Part shown: piece after piece, positions 9,020 to 20,246 of the stretch
Numbering within the stretch: the stretch's first letter is position 1
Layout: each line of letters starts with the position of its first letter
DNA from: Gnetum montanum
Taxonomy: Eukaryota > Streptophyta > Gnetopsida > Gnetales > Gnetaceae
Length of the DNA: 30,082 nt
NCBI GenBank assembly: GCA_015680685.1
Contig: MNCI01021413.1
Coordinates: forward strand, 466,844 to 496,925
Direction of reading: 5' to 3'
The notes under the pieces: generated by a model
Databases searched by the model: none
What the model saw: only the letters and a program-made list of their open reading frames with translations
Told to the model about the DNA's origin: nothing
Program-made: the position numbers and the translations under genes

Positions 9020-9985
9020 ATGTTGAAATTCAGAATGTTGTTGCTGCCGGTGGCAGTTCCAGTTGTGTCCGTGGCTGCACTGCTGTATCAGTCATTAAGA
9101 TATGCATTCTCTCCTTCCTCCAACTCTTCTTTTTCTTCTGCTGCTGCTGTTTCTGCTTTGGTATCTGTAATAAGGCCTGGCTATGCTTTCTTGCTTGTCA
9201 ATTTCATTGTCATTGTGCTGCTGAAATTCCCCTCCGCCTTGTCTGGAAAGTCCCAGGAGCAGGAAAGTCACAGCTGCTGTCAAATTCAGTATTTTCAGAG
9301 AAATCAGGAAATAATTCATGCCCACAGAGTTGTTGCAGCCAATCTTCCTGTCCTAGATGAAAAACAGGAACTAGAAGTTGATGAGGAGGAAGAAGAGGCA
9401 GATTTTTCCTATCCTGCAATCTCTTTTGGAACAAAACAGGAACCAAAAGTTCAGGAAGTGCAGGATTCTAGTTGTTCTGTAATTTCTTTTGGGATGAAGC
9501 AGGAAGAGGAACAAATCAACGTGGAAGAGCATGATTCTTGTTATTTTGTAATTCCGTATAGCAGGAAACAGGAGAAGAAAGGAACTACAGAGGAAAAACA
9601 TGATTCCTGTTATTCCGCAAGCTGCTGTAACATGGAAGAGGAGAAAATTATAGAGTTAGACTGCATCAAGCATGAAGATGAGCATGAGCATGATTCATTG
9701 GAATCAATTTGGGCCAAGATTTCAGAGATCAACACATCCAATCACGACAACAGCGAGCAACAGAAGAATCTGCAACTTCCTCCAATTATTCCTCCCACAA
9801 AACGAAGGACTGAAAAGAAGAACAAGAGAAACATCAAAAGTCCAGCACCGCCACCAGCAACATCCGAGGATGATCTGAGAAATAAGGTAGAGGCCTTCAT
9901 CTCAAAGTTTAACGCAGATATTCAGCTTGAGAAACAGCAATCATATTTTAGATACATCGACATGCTTAACAGAGGAGCCTTCTGA
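9020..9985 (+). CDS. DUF4408/DUF761-type membrane-anchored acidic protein, copy 1
   Basis: Single-exon gene of 321 residues. Two hydrophobic segments lie near the N-terminus (about 5-24 and 47-69); the second, with RPGYAFLLVNFIVIVLL, resembles the plant DUF4408 region. A long acidic, low-complexity middle contains four imperfect repeats of 20-23 residues starting at about 128, 149, 172 and 195, with the pattern D-S-x-Y/C-x-x-I-S-F-G-x-K-Q-E. A basic cluster KRRTEKKNKR (261-270) follows. The C-terminus (283-318), EDDLRNKVEAFISKFNADIQ then LEKQQSYFRYIDMLNR, matches the DUF761 signature FI..F...I.LE.Q.S. Proteins of this family are plant-specific and of uncertain function. The ATG at 9020 is chosen because start and context (CCAAG-ATG) are identical in copy 2. 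The frame is intact, so it is probably functional. Confidence 0.88.
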   Translation: MLKFRMLLLPVAVPVVSVAALLYQSLRYAFSPSSNSSFSSAAAVSALVSVIRPGYAFLLVNFIVIVLLKFPSALSGKSQEQESHSCCQIQYFQRNQEIIHAHRVVAANLPVLDEKQELEVDEEEEEADFSYPAISFGTKQEPKVQEVQDSSCSVISFGMKQEEEQINVEEHDSCYFVIPYSRKQEKKGTTEEKHDSCYSASCCNMEEEKIIELDCIKHEDEHEHDSLESIWAKISEINTSNHDNSEQQKNLQLPPIIPPTKRRTEKKNKRNIKSPAPPPATSEDDLRNKVEAFISKFNADIQLEKQQSYFRYIDMLNRGAF

Positions 9986-10388
9986 TTCCTGCATTATCAA
10001 TCCAAAATCATGGTTGTTCCTATAGAATACTGATAAATTGTGTACATTGTACTGTAACGTTGTGCCAGTGATCTGTGAAAAATTTGCTGTAGATAAATCT
10101 TGTATAATGCTCACCTTAAAGTTTCTTCCCTCGGTTGCTTTGGAGGACCCAAATGTCTTTTAACATACCTTGTAAAGCAAGGCAGTTATACATTAATGTC
10201 ATTTGCCATAATGATGTTTGGGTCACAGATATTTAGATTTTTTATCTGCGTTACTTTTGTACCGGCCTCCTCCGGAAGCTCGAATGACACCGATTTTCAG
10301 TTCCAGTTATGATGGTTGGTTGAAGAATTTTTTTTTTTGTCCATAGAATTTTGTCAGGCGTGTGGTTTGCATAAATCAAATTGGATGC

Positions 10389-12325
10389 TTAATGGTACGT
10401 GATTTCAACTCCGTTTGATTTTTATTTTTCTTTTCCTTTGAATAATCTAAGTTTCTTGAATCTGTGTGCTAGGCTTGTGTGGTTTATGAATTGGTGGCTG
10501 CATATCATTGGCATTAAGAGGTAATCCTTTTCAGACATCGATTGGAATCCAATTTCATTAACATTTTTGGACGATAACCAAACAGAAATTTGCTGGGTGA
10601 AGTTGTGAACAGCGACGCCTGTTTTCAAGTTTCTACGAGACTACTTTTGAGGTTGAGTCAACCAATTCATAATGGTTATTGAATTCGTAAGCACGTTACG
10701 GTGCGGCGATAGGTGCATAATGCTTTAAAAAGTTTGGTTCAGGCACAGTTTCTATGTTGCTCGATGTATAGGTTTTTAACTCGGTGGTAAATCACCTATT
10801 CGATTATTATTTATCGGATTAGAAATTTTGCCTATTCGAGGTAAGTTGGCACAACTTTTATAATAAATCTTATTTTTAGAGAGGAATCAATAGATTTAGG
10901 TATTATTTTTGTGACTTTTAAATATAACATAGCTTAACTTGTTCATTTACTGTCATTCTTGAAACATATTGACCCACATATTTCCTGACTATGTAAACAC
11001 TAGCTTGAAGTATAACTTAAATAAATTATATCATGAAATGTAAAGTAAGAGTTTCAAATGACATTGAAATTTTATTACATTTATAAACATTAGATCTATT
11101 GGACAACTTTCTTAAAAATTAAACAGAAATTTTGCTATATTTATGAACTTTTGGGCTAAATTAAGTTCTAATCATTTATTTTATTTACTACTGTTGAATT
11201 TTTAAATATGATGTAATATAAAATGGGAGGGAGTGTTGAAGCCATAAGTAATTTGATTATAGTACACTTAAAAACATATAGTTAATATGATACTTTATAA
11301 AAATTTAAATTGAACATAATAATACTTTAATTATGATTTAAATATGATTCAAAATAACTTCTTACTCTAAGAATTGAGTTTGAAGTTAATAATATCTAAC
11401 TAAGTAGTATTTAAAAAGTTTATAAATTACCTAATTTGTGAGCGATAAGTGAGCAAGTGAAACATCATTTGGTTACTTGGGCTTTAATCTTAAACATGTG
11501 AACTAGTGCTTGAAAAGAATGTTAAAGAAGGCGCTGGTTAGCTTACATGCTTTACACTCTTGAGATATGGGCCATACTTCACGAGTACTCGTCTCAAACA
11601 AAGGAAAAGAACGCTAAAAAGCCCAAGAAAAAGAGATTTGCTTAACAAGGTTGCCGAATCCCATGCATAAAACATGACTTTCTATCTTTTTATGATCAAA
11701 GTAAGAAATGACCAAACATTGAAGTACCCGTTAGAAGGCTGGATAATTCTACGATTGTCCTTGTCAAATCACGGTAAACAGTTGAGAGGTTGCAGAAAAT
11801 CTGACAGCTTATAGCGTCGTTCCAAACCATTTTAAAACCAAAACATCACATAATCCATTGCGCGGGAAAAGTTACGAATACGCGCCAACACTGGTTATAA
11901 GATTCCAGGAACTGTTTGAATTCATCGCCAGTTCGCCGTGCAGAATTACGTTATTTCACGCGTTCAATTTGATCGAATTTGATGACCTAATGTCATGCCA
12001 TGGAAAGGAAGCTTAGGCAATCTAACGTCCAGTTCAAATTTCCGAATAAACTGTCACTGTGGATCGCTTATACGATGCTTGGCGGTGGCTGGGTTCCAGC
12101 AATTAGGCACTGGCAGGTTAAAGATGATGCTATGCTTTTGAATCCCAAAAAACAAAAAAGGACCGGAATTGATTCACCGACGTGAGCATGATCTCTCAAT
12201 GCCAAATAAACCCGGTACCACAGATTCATGCAATCGATCATCTAGCCAATTTGCTGCACCGAAATGAATTTTCTGAGCAAAACTCCAGGGCCAGTTACTG
12301 TCAAAGAATTTAGAGTTCCAAGAAT
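10389..12325. other. AT-rich intergenic region between DUF761-type gene 1 and the metacaspase
   Basis: I see no gene here. It is AT-rich with short poly(A/T) runs and scattered short ORFs without family resemblance. The last few hundred bases (from about 11700) are less AT-rich and presumably contain the metacaspase promoter, but I cannot point to a convincing TATA box. A GA-rich stretch at about 12361-12408 immediately precedes the metacaspase ATG and is probably 5' UTR. Confidence 0.6.
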
Positions 12326-12409
12326 TTGCAATTCGCAGACGAGAAGAAGCAAAATTGGTTGAGGAAGAAGGAAGAACGTTTTCAGGAGGAGAAGAAGGAA
12401 GAAGAAAAG

Positions 12410-12785
12410 ATGTATCCAGGTTATCCAGCACCACGGATGTTTGTGAATTGCTCCAACTGCAAAACCCCTCTGCCATTGCCGCCAGAAGCAAAGTCGATCC
12501 GATGTGCTGTGTGTCATGCAGTTACAAACGTGGCAGCTCCTCGTGGGGCAACCGGCAATCCTTATCCTCCTCGATACCCACCTGCAAGTGCCCCTGTTTC
12601 CAACCCACAAACGTATGCCCCTGCTCCTCCTCCTTCACACGGCAGAAAGAAGGCTCTCATCGTAGGCATCTCGTACAGGTTTTCTCGCCATGAATTGAAA
12701 GGCTCCATCAACGATGCCAAGTGCATGCGCTACCTGCTCGTCAATAAGTTCAAATTCCCCGAGTCTTCCATCCTCATGCTCACCG
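12410..12785 (+). CDS. Metacaspase exon 1: zinc finger, Pro-rich prodomain, start of p20
   Basis: Encodes MYPGYPAPRMFVNCSNC through SSILMLT. The donor is ACCG|GTATGG, leaving one base of a codon that is completed by exon 2 to give Glu126. The following intron is the longest at 2093 bp (12786-14878) and contains nothing I can identify as coding. Confidence 0.93.
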
Positions 12786-15700
12786 GTATGGGACCTTTCT
12801 TGTTTGATTTTAAGCTTACCTACAAATTGCTGTTCGTGCGGCTTCATCATGTTTGCAAGCGTCCAGATTTCCGATTTCTTTTTTTTTCTTAAGTAGGTTA
12901 TGATACTATTTCTGCATGCAGCTTTTCTGAAATTAGTCTCTGGTTAGGCCTCTCATTTTTTGCTTTGTTTGATGTCTAACTCTATATGCTAAGACTAGTG
13001 GAAGGTTTGCTCGGTTTAGTGTTACCTTTTGGGCCAAAAACTGTTGTTTAAAGCTATGAGTGCAGCTATTGTCCATCTCAAAACCTTGGAGTGTAATTCT
13101 TGTCATAAAGGTCAGGCAGGATAGCAAGGACGAGAAACTAGATAAAAGAAGTAAGATCACAGAGCTTCACTTCTGAAAAGCCTTAGCAATCTGATGCAAA
13201 TATCCAAATTACATCAAGCAGCACCTTAGAAGATATTTCTGAAAGCTTCCTGTCATCTTTGAATTCATAGCAAGAAAACGTTGAGATTTGTTGCAGTATA
13301 TGCGTTTTTGCAGTGGAATTCTGTTCAAGTGAATGTGTTCTTGGCACAGCACTTCTCCATAAATTTTATTTTTTTAACATGCTCGTGGGTTTTCTTTTCA
13401 TTATTGGTTCATTAACATGTTCACTTTTAAAGAACATATTAGAAGGGGAAAACACAGATGTGTTGTATGGGGACCTCATCTGCTAGACTTATACTATGTT
13501 GAGCTGATACAATGTAAAATATACCATCTTCCAACATCCCATGTATAGCAAATGTGAATGTAATAGCAAGTGTGGTAACTTGCTATTACATGCAGGTCTA
13601 ATTAAGCTATTCATTATACGCAGCAAGTGCAATGTAACTTACTGCATCCTTATTGTTTCCATTAATTATTTATTGCCCTTATCCCATCAACATGCAATAA
13701 TCCATTAATATAGCTGAAGGATTGTACGGTGATTTTTTCTATTGCCACTTGTCTACCTGATACCATAGTCTACAACTTGTATTTCAATACTCCTTTTAAT
13801 GATTTAAGGAAATTATCAGCCTATACATTGATGGATACCTTTCAACTTCATCTAATAACTGCAAATTGTATATATTTGTGATTTTGTATATTTTGATTAA
13901 TTTTATTAGTTAAATGGGGATAATCAGGGCTATAGACGTGACTTAGAACCAACAACATGAAATTGTGATTCAGAGGTGAAGTTATGCACCAGATTCACTG
14001 ATTCTTAAGATAAAAATACACACACTGGCAAGATTCATTTTGGAACAGCGAGTTTCCTAGGCATCTAGTTTTGTGTGTGAAAATTTAGATTTCATATGGT
14101 AAAAATTGGAATATACAGCTTTGTCGTCATCATCCTAGCCTTGTCCCAAAAAATTGGGTAAGCTACATGAGTTATCTTTTGCAATATCTAGGAATATTAG
14201 AATTAAATAACTATTTAATATTAAGAACATAAAAATGCACTTTATTGAACCAACGCTTTCTAGCACATAACGAATCAGTTATTTTATTAAAACCATGAAG
14301 ACATAGCATCCTTCAATGGATAGTTAAGTGAAAAGTTGGTAGTCTTTTCTTCTGGGTGATGGATAATGATTAATAATTCATTTTCCCTTAGGATAATTCA
14401 ACAATATATTTCTGGTATTGTAGTTTGAATTGGATGTCTTATAGACTAGTCACTAAAATGTACTATGAATTTTTAATAACAATTTCAAAATTTCCCCATT
14501 GGGTTGGTATTTTAGTTATTTGAATCATACATTTCAATGTTGTACGTGTCATAGCTATTTATGACTTCAAAAGGAGTATCATGTTGTTAATTTTAAATTT
14601 GCAAATGTCCATACCTACCCAGTTATTGATTTGTCAAGTTATTCTTCTTCCTTGTTCAATAATAAATCGCAGCTCAGGCAGGATGATGTGCTACCAACTG
14701 ACCTACAATGCTATTGGTGGCTATGAAGCATTTACCTATACATTTTTCCAAATGTTTATTAGAGCATACAAAATTTTCTGCTTGCACTCAAATTCTGTCA
14801 CATTATTTTGTTCCATGTTATAGGCATCAAGTACATTTTGAGCTTATTTACTGATGTTTCTTGTACGGTCATTTGCAGAAGAGGAAAGAGATCCTTTCAG
14901 AATCCCAACAAAGCAAAATATGCGAATGGCTCTATATTGGCTAGTGCAGGGCTGTCAGCCGGGTGACTCTCTAGTGTTTCACTATTCCGGTCATGGTTCA
15001 CAACAAAGGAATTATACTGGTGAAGAAGTTGATGGTTACGATGAAACTCTTCTTCCACTTGATTTTCAAACACGAGGAATCCTTGTTGACGATGAAATTA
15101 ATGCAACCATTGTTAGGCCTCTTGCTTATGGTGTAAGATTACATGCTATCATTGATGCCTGCCACAGTGGTACAGTGTTGGATTTGCCTTTTTTATGTCG
15201 GTTAACAAGGTTTGTTTCATCCTTTCCTATGGCAGAGGATTGATTTTGGAACTTTTGGAGAATGTTTAATAGATTTTAATTACTTTGCCTAAACATTAGA
15301 ATAAGAAAGAGAATCAACACTTTACATTTGGATTTCTTTATTATAGTTTTCTTTCTAAGTCTTTGTTTTTATAGAATTTTTGTTAATTGGGTTTTGCGTT
15401 TTCGCTTGTTTCCTTAAGAAGTGGATAAATCCAGTGTTTTTGCCATGAGGTAACATGCCAAAACTTGTGTGGAAGAATTACATTAGAATATGATTCCATG
15501 TCATGTAGTCTTTTAGGCTTCTGTTGCAGATAAGGTCAAATATCACTCATTCTAGATGATATTTGTTTCTGCTATTTATGAAGAAGAAATAACATGATGT
15601 AATTCACGAGAAAGCCTAGATTTACAGTACACGATCAAGGATCCATTGCATATGCAGAAAATCGGAGACAGAGATCAACATAGAAGGTTTAATGGAACAA

Positions 15701-18414
15701 AATAATTACCCTTATGGTACCAGTCTATATCTAACCTCAATTTACAGTTTTGAATTTTGCCATTTTCAAGGACTTATGCATCTCTATGTCGGATTGTTTT
15801 CTACTTACAAACGCCAGACCTTTCATTTGAAGTTGGCTTTCTCTTCCTTGTAAATTTGACGTTTTGCTTCTTTCCCAAGTTCATACATCACACGTCTTGC
15901 AATGCAACTCAAAGTTTTTGTGTGCGTTGAATTTCACCAATTGAAATTGGCACTGATTGCAATTTTGTGAAAATCTTAATAATTATCTAAACCATTATCG
16001 CAGCAGATTGGAATAGCTGTGATACATACATAAATATCTAAACTGTTATTGTTGTTTGCATATTAAATTTAGTGCTATGATGGGAGATTGATAATTAACA
16101 ATTTAACTTCTCAGTCAAACATTTCATTGCAGCTCTCTTGCATATCAACACAGTGCTTGCTATTCCTTGTCTGTGGATTAAGTTAGGGGTAGGTGCTGTT
16201 GTTGATTTAATAATATTTATTTTTCATGGATTTAATTTGCAGATCTGAGCAATGTGTTTGGGAAGATCATCGTCCTCGCTCAGGGGCTTGGAAAGGAACC
16301 AGTGGCGGAGAAGTCATATCTATTAGTGGATGCGATGATGATCAAAGGTCTGCTGAGACATCGGTATTGTTTCTAATTTATTGCTTAGCAATATTTTTCA
16401 GTATGTTTGCTTTTTAAACTCAACTAAGATAAAACCACTTATGTACGTTGTGCTTTTTTTTAATGATGCTACACAATCTGCAATCTTTAAGAATAGAAAC
16501 AACTCTACAGAGTCTGTGATTTCAAAAGCATTGGTGTACTCCAACTCACAATGCAACACATAAATTTACACAAGAGAAGTGTTAGATTAGAGTGGTGGCT
16601 ATCAATCCACCTTGTTCCCCCTGCTCATAAAGGTTACCATCTGAATTTGTATGCTTCGCATGGGCTTTCTTATATCTATTACTTTGCCAACTTGGATACT
16701 TGCTGTCTACAATTTATGCATGATGAGAACAACAGCAGTCGTCGGTCTCTTCCATGGTTTTTTGAGTATCAATTGAGTGGACAGTCTATCGAAATGGCAT
16801 TTCTAATTTGTACTGTGGGTTCAAGTTCATAAGACGTATATCCTAAATAGATGATAATTTGATTCTGAAATGTTTCATGTCCATTTTCTTTTCTTACATT
16901 TGTTAACTAGTTAGTTTATCCACTTTTCGTCTGTTATGCAAGTCTTACTGTTTCCCTATTTAGATGAAAACATCAAGAGTCTTCGTGTGTACAGATATCT
17001 TATTTGCTTTAGCATAATAGCATTACAGTAATAACTCACAGTACATAAGGTACTTGTTTCTCAAGTTGTAAGACTTGAATTCAAGCCTGGTAATAGCAAT
17101 TTAAAAGAGGCTAGGCTTTCACTTATCCACGGACCTTCCCAGGACCCTGCCTCAGCAGAATGAGCATTCAGCCTCTGAGTGATGATCTTTTTCACAGTAC
17201 ATAAAAGGTCAGTAAATTAGCATTCTGGTGCATGTTTTGGAAGCAATGTGTAAAGTGGTAAATTAGCATTCATGTTTTTCCCCCTTTTGTTCATGTTTGA
17301 ATATTCATGTGAAATAACTCTTGTGAATCTCTCGAACTAACTGAACCCTTCAATTGCAGTCCAATTTAACTGAAAAATCGTTTGCGATTGAGTTCTTGAA
17401 TGTTACGGAGTTTCTGTCAAATAATAATTGCTTGCAACTGTGGTTAAATAAAATGAACCTCTTAGCTTCAGCGAGGTCAACTTTTTTGAATAGGATTTGC
17501 CAACTTTCTCCTAGCAAGATGTCATGTCATGATTACATGGATATCTTTAGCATGGTCAAGATTTGATATCTGCAATCGTTTTATGCTTGTCACATGCATG
17601 CCGTTCTAATGGAGTTGTGAAGTAAACTGATGTAGGCAGTTATACATAACTGATCTTTAACGCTATTCTTAAATGTTTGATTTCCTGCTGTCTATTACTG
17701 TTTGTGTTCAAGCGCTGTTTATTATTGTTGTTGCTTCGTTCCTGTCTATATGTAAAAGATGTTAACTAACGGCTTTTCCATTCCACAGATAATTTTTGAA
17801 TCAGTATAGTGATAAGTGATGTATTGCACTAATCTGTAGCCCTTTGTTTTGTTGCATGAAGGCTCTTTCCAAAATTACCTCCACCGGGGCCATGACATAC
17901 TCCTTCATTCAAGCAATAGAAAGGGGAGCAGGAACAACTTATGGAAGCCTTTTGACTGCAATGCGAAATAGTTTTCGTCGGACAAATGCTGGTGTTGGTG
18001 TGGTAACCTCTCTTATGACAATGTTACTGACAGGAGGCAGTTACACTGGTGGACTTATTCAGGTAGGATATTGAACAACAGAAATGCTTTTTTTTTTAAT
18101 TATTATTTTTCTAATTGATTATACGATTGGACAAAAGCCGTTATACAACTTCCTTTAGTTGCTGAAATTTGAGCTTTTATAATATCTTTGATATTCTCAG
18201 TGAATCATGAAACAGAAACCCGTTCAGAATTTGGAAACCTTTATTGAACATTGTCAGAAATCCCTCTTATAAAATCACACAAGATGTATCAAATCTTTTT
18301 TACATGTGACAAGGAATTTTACCTGATAATGTTTTATTGCTGTGAAATTTGCAGGAGCCTCAGCTGACAGCAACAGAACCATTTGATATTCATGCTAAAC
18401 CGTTTTACTTGTGA
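12410..18414 (+). CDS. Type I metacaspase with LSD1-type zinc finger (five exons)
   Basis: Metacaspases are cysteine proteases that cleave after Arg or Lys; plant type I members act in programmed cell death, hypersensitive response and proteostasis. Exons 12410-12785, 14879-15209, 16243-16363, 17862-18062 and 18355-18414 join to 1089 nt, or 362 residues, close to the usual 360-370. All four introns are GT-AG. The N-terminal prodomain has the LSD1 zinc finger (C14, C17, C32, C35) and a Pro-rich linker (about 50-80). The p20 domain starts near KKALIVGISY and holds catalytic His164 (HYSGHGSQ) and Cys220 (DACHSGT). The p10 region includes SGCDDDQ and ITSTGAMTYSFIQAIERG, and the protein ends HAKPFYL. 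The start is the ATG of MYPGYPAP, the conserved N-terminus of the class; an in-frame ATG at 12326 would add 28 charged residues and is less likely. No lesion is visible. Confidence 0.95.
14879..15209 (+). CDS. Metacaspase exon 2: p20 with the catalytic His and Cys
   Basis: Begins after TTTGCAG with EEERDPFRIPTKQN and carries HYSGHGSQ (His164) and DACHSGT (Cys220). The donor is AACAAG|GTTTGT with two bases of an Arg codon left over. The intron to exon 3 is 1033 bp. Confidence 0.95.
16243..16363 (+). CDS. Metacaspase exon 3
   Basis: Starts after TTTGCAG, completes the Arg codon and reads SEQCVWEDHRPRSGAWKGT, then GGEVISISGCDDDQRSAETS. The donor is TCG|GTATTG at a codon boundary. The next intron (16364-17861, 1498 bp) contains the SINE-like insertion. 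Confidence 0.93.
17036..17204 (+). mobile_element. SINE-like insertion in metacaspase intron 3, with target-site duplication
   Basis: A 143-bp insert (17049-17191) is bracketed by a perfect 13-bp direct repeat, TCACAGTACATAA, at 17036-17048 and 17192-17204. Its 5' part (TTTCTCAAGTTGTAAGACTT) resembles a tRNA A box, followed closely by a B-box-like TTGAATTCAAGCC, and the 3' end is a short T run. This is the anatomy of a plant tRNA-derived SINE. The A-to-B distance looks compressed, so the head may carry a deletion. The tail (GGACCCTGCC...GTGATGATC then Ts) is loosely reminiscent of Au-type SINEs, but I would not assign a family without a search. Confidence 0.7.
17862..18062 (+). CDS. Metacaspase exon 4: p10 region
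   Basis: Exactly 67 codons, from ALSKITSTGAMTYSFIQAIE to TGGSYTGGLIQ. The acceptor is CATGAAG|GCTC, which is weak in pyrimidines immediately before the AG, but it restores the family sequence ETS-ALSKITSTGAMT. The donor is CAG|GTAGGA. Confidence 0.93.
18355..18414 (+). CDS. Metacaspase exon 5: C-terminus
   Basis: Nineteen codons plus TGA: EPQLTATEPFDIHAKPFYL. The DI...PF.L ending is typical of type I metacaspases. The preceding intron is only 292 bp. The 3' UTR probably lies within about 18415-18560; an AT-rich stretch near 18500-18530 could hold the poly(A) signals. Confidence 0.9.
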   Translation, partial: EPQLTATEPFDIHAKPFYL

Positions 18415-19870
18415 TTTGAATCAATCTTCGGGACTTTATGTTTTTCCATATCTGCTGGAAAATTGCAGAAGATGTCGCTGCTCAGTGCATGTTGAAGTCA
18501 TGATAAAGAATTATATAAAAATATGATAATGTTGGGAGTATGACTTGAATTAGCTAAGAGTATTTAAATATACTTAAGAGTATTCATTTGAGTTTGCCTT
18601 TGCATGTTTTTTGAAAGTGGATTTCACAATGTATTACTATATCTAAATTAAGAATTTTTTCCTCAGGGTTTGATTTACCGTCATCTACCAATGAAACATG
18701 TTTTAAAACAAAATATTAATTATAAGTTTGCAAGTAAAGCCTATTACATGTTTCCTTTCCTTTACTATTGCCCACTACTTTATTGGTTTGTTCCATGTAC
18801 TTGTTCTCTCATTCAATTATTTCATGTTTTTTTCACTATTTACAAAAAAAATTGTTATAAACTTAAAGTTTTATATGATATATAACAATGGATTTTTTTT
18901 TTCAACATTCACATTAACTTATGTTTAATCATTCAAATTGTATAGGATTGTTAATTGAGAAGCTTCTTGAATCAGATTTTGGCCAAGAAACGAACAAAAG
19001 CATCATATCTTGTCAATCATAATGTTTTAACTCACATTAAAATTTACTCAACCTTTGAAACATCAAATTACATTATAAATTAACATTCTGTATCGTTAAT
19101 CCATTAGAGATCAGAAACCAATTGCAACCCATAATGAATCTACACACAACCAAATGCATATTTCAGTTTGTTTAAATTGTGAAAGATTTTTTTAAAAGAG
19201 GGGCGGAAACACTTTTAAGTTGGACCCGCCGAAAGGTTAGGTACGTTAGCGTGGGTCAGGAGCGAGCGCCTTTAGTACGCAACGGCAGGGGCTCACCATG
19301 TGTGTTGCCAAATGTATTATTACGCATCTCATTATTGATGTTACAATAACAAAAATTTTTTAATCATAAAACTTAGCCTTTAAAGTCTTGGAGTCGCTAT
19401 CTTATCTCCGTTCGGTGACCTTAACACGGTGAAAAAACGGAAGCTTAGATTAATGACATCGTAGACCAAACATGAGGTTCACTTACCTTTTCAAGGACGT
19501 ACGCAATATGGGCATGCTCTGTGCACTTTGTCCGGATAAAACTCTATAAAACAATACTCATCCCAAACAAACATCTTAAAAAGAAGTAGCCCCTGGATTT
19601 AGAGATGGATACAGGTCAATAAAATGCATAATGACCATCTATGATTTGTCTTTGGATCCAAAAATTAAGGTGCCTTAAGAGCTGGGCCAGACAGTCAAAC
19701 CTCCAAAATCCCACAGAAATGCAGCAAAGCAGATGAGATGCCTATGGCCATGTGCTTTCTTAACGGCTGGACACATCATTATCAGCATCATTTTAGCCTC
19801 TCAACTTTTGCAGCGTATCTAAGAATGGCTCGCAATTCACACGGAGAAAAGCAAGGTCTGTAAATCAGGG

Positions 19871-19905
19871 ACCGACCTCATACGTTACTTTGATTACCCA
19901 CGTCG
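19871..19905 (+). promoter_or_regulatory. DRE/CRT-like site upstream of DUF761-type gene 2, second site lost
   Basis: ACCGAC is retained at 19871-19876. The aligned second site of copy 1 (ACCGACCTCG) here reads ACCCACGTCG, which removes the DRE core and creates an ACGT core. If these sites matter, the two copies may differ in regulation. Confidence 0.35.
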
Positions 19906-20246
19906 TAGATTACTTTGCTTTTGTCTTGCGTTGTTGCTTGAACTGTAGTGCATGGTACCCACAATCCCAGAAAGCGATTCAGTGGCAGGGTCACGAGCGA
20001 CGCCACCGTTCATGGTTATTCCACCATTTCTACCGACAAGGAATGACTCTGCTCTTACGTAGCCGTGTTGAAGGATAACGTTCCCCGGGAATAAAGACAA
20101 CCACAACTTATAACAGAAAATGTTGAAACGGGGAAGAATAGTAAAATACTAAGCCGCTATTTATTGGACGTTAGGTGTGTGAATTTGTGTGTGTAGAGGC
20201 ATCTGGTTTCAGATTTCTGCATCAGAGTGTTTTTGGGTAAGCCAAG

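Larger units (their letters stand above)
7206..10388 (+). repeat. Duplicated genomic segment, copy 1 (carries DUF761-type gene 1)
   Basis: This aligns along its length with 18688-21676. It begins exactly at the LTR edge (ATGAAACATGTTTC here, ATGAAACATGTTTT there) and fades just after AAATCAAATTGG. Identity is high in the gene and promoter and lower and gapped in the distal upstream part. Copy 1 has about 330 bp at 7463-7790 with no counterpart in copy 2. Outside the gene I see no other coding sequence; 7206-8600 is AT-rich non-coding DNA. Confidence 0.88.

Noticed and set aside
8998-9360. Overlapping plus-strand ORF in a second frame of DUF761-type gene 1, also seen at 20189-20584
   Set aside because: Cys/Phe-rich shadow frame. 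The 9020 frame has recognisable domains and in-frame indels between copies, whereas this one does not extend through the gene.
12326-12409. Upstream in-frame ATG giving a 28-residue N-terminal extension of the metacaspase
   Set aside because: The extension is a Lys/Glu-rich translation of a GA-rich tract. Type I metacaspases typically begin MYP just before the zinc finger, so the ATG at 12410 is preferred, though the upstream start cannot be excluded.
12786-14878. Possible ORFs in metacaspase intron 1 (for example 14581-14823)
   Set aside because: Short, AT-driven, no family resemblance, and the splice sites around them restore a complete metacaspase.
16381-16832. ORFs in metacaspase intron 3
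   Set aside because: No recognisable domain; they lie within an intron with good donor and acceptor sites.
17049-17191. Functional tRNA gene in metacaspase intron 3
   Set aside because: Only partial A- and B-box resemblance with wrong spacing and no cloverleaf. The flanking 13-bp duplication points to a SINE-like insertion instead.
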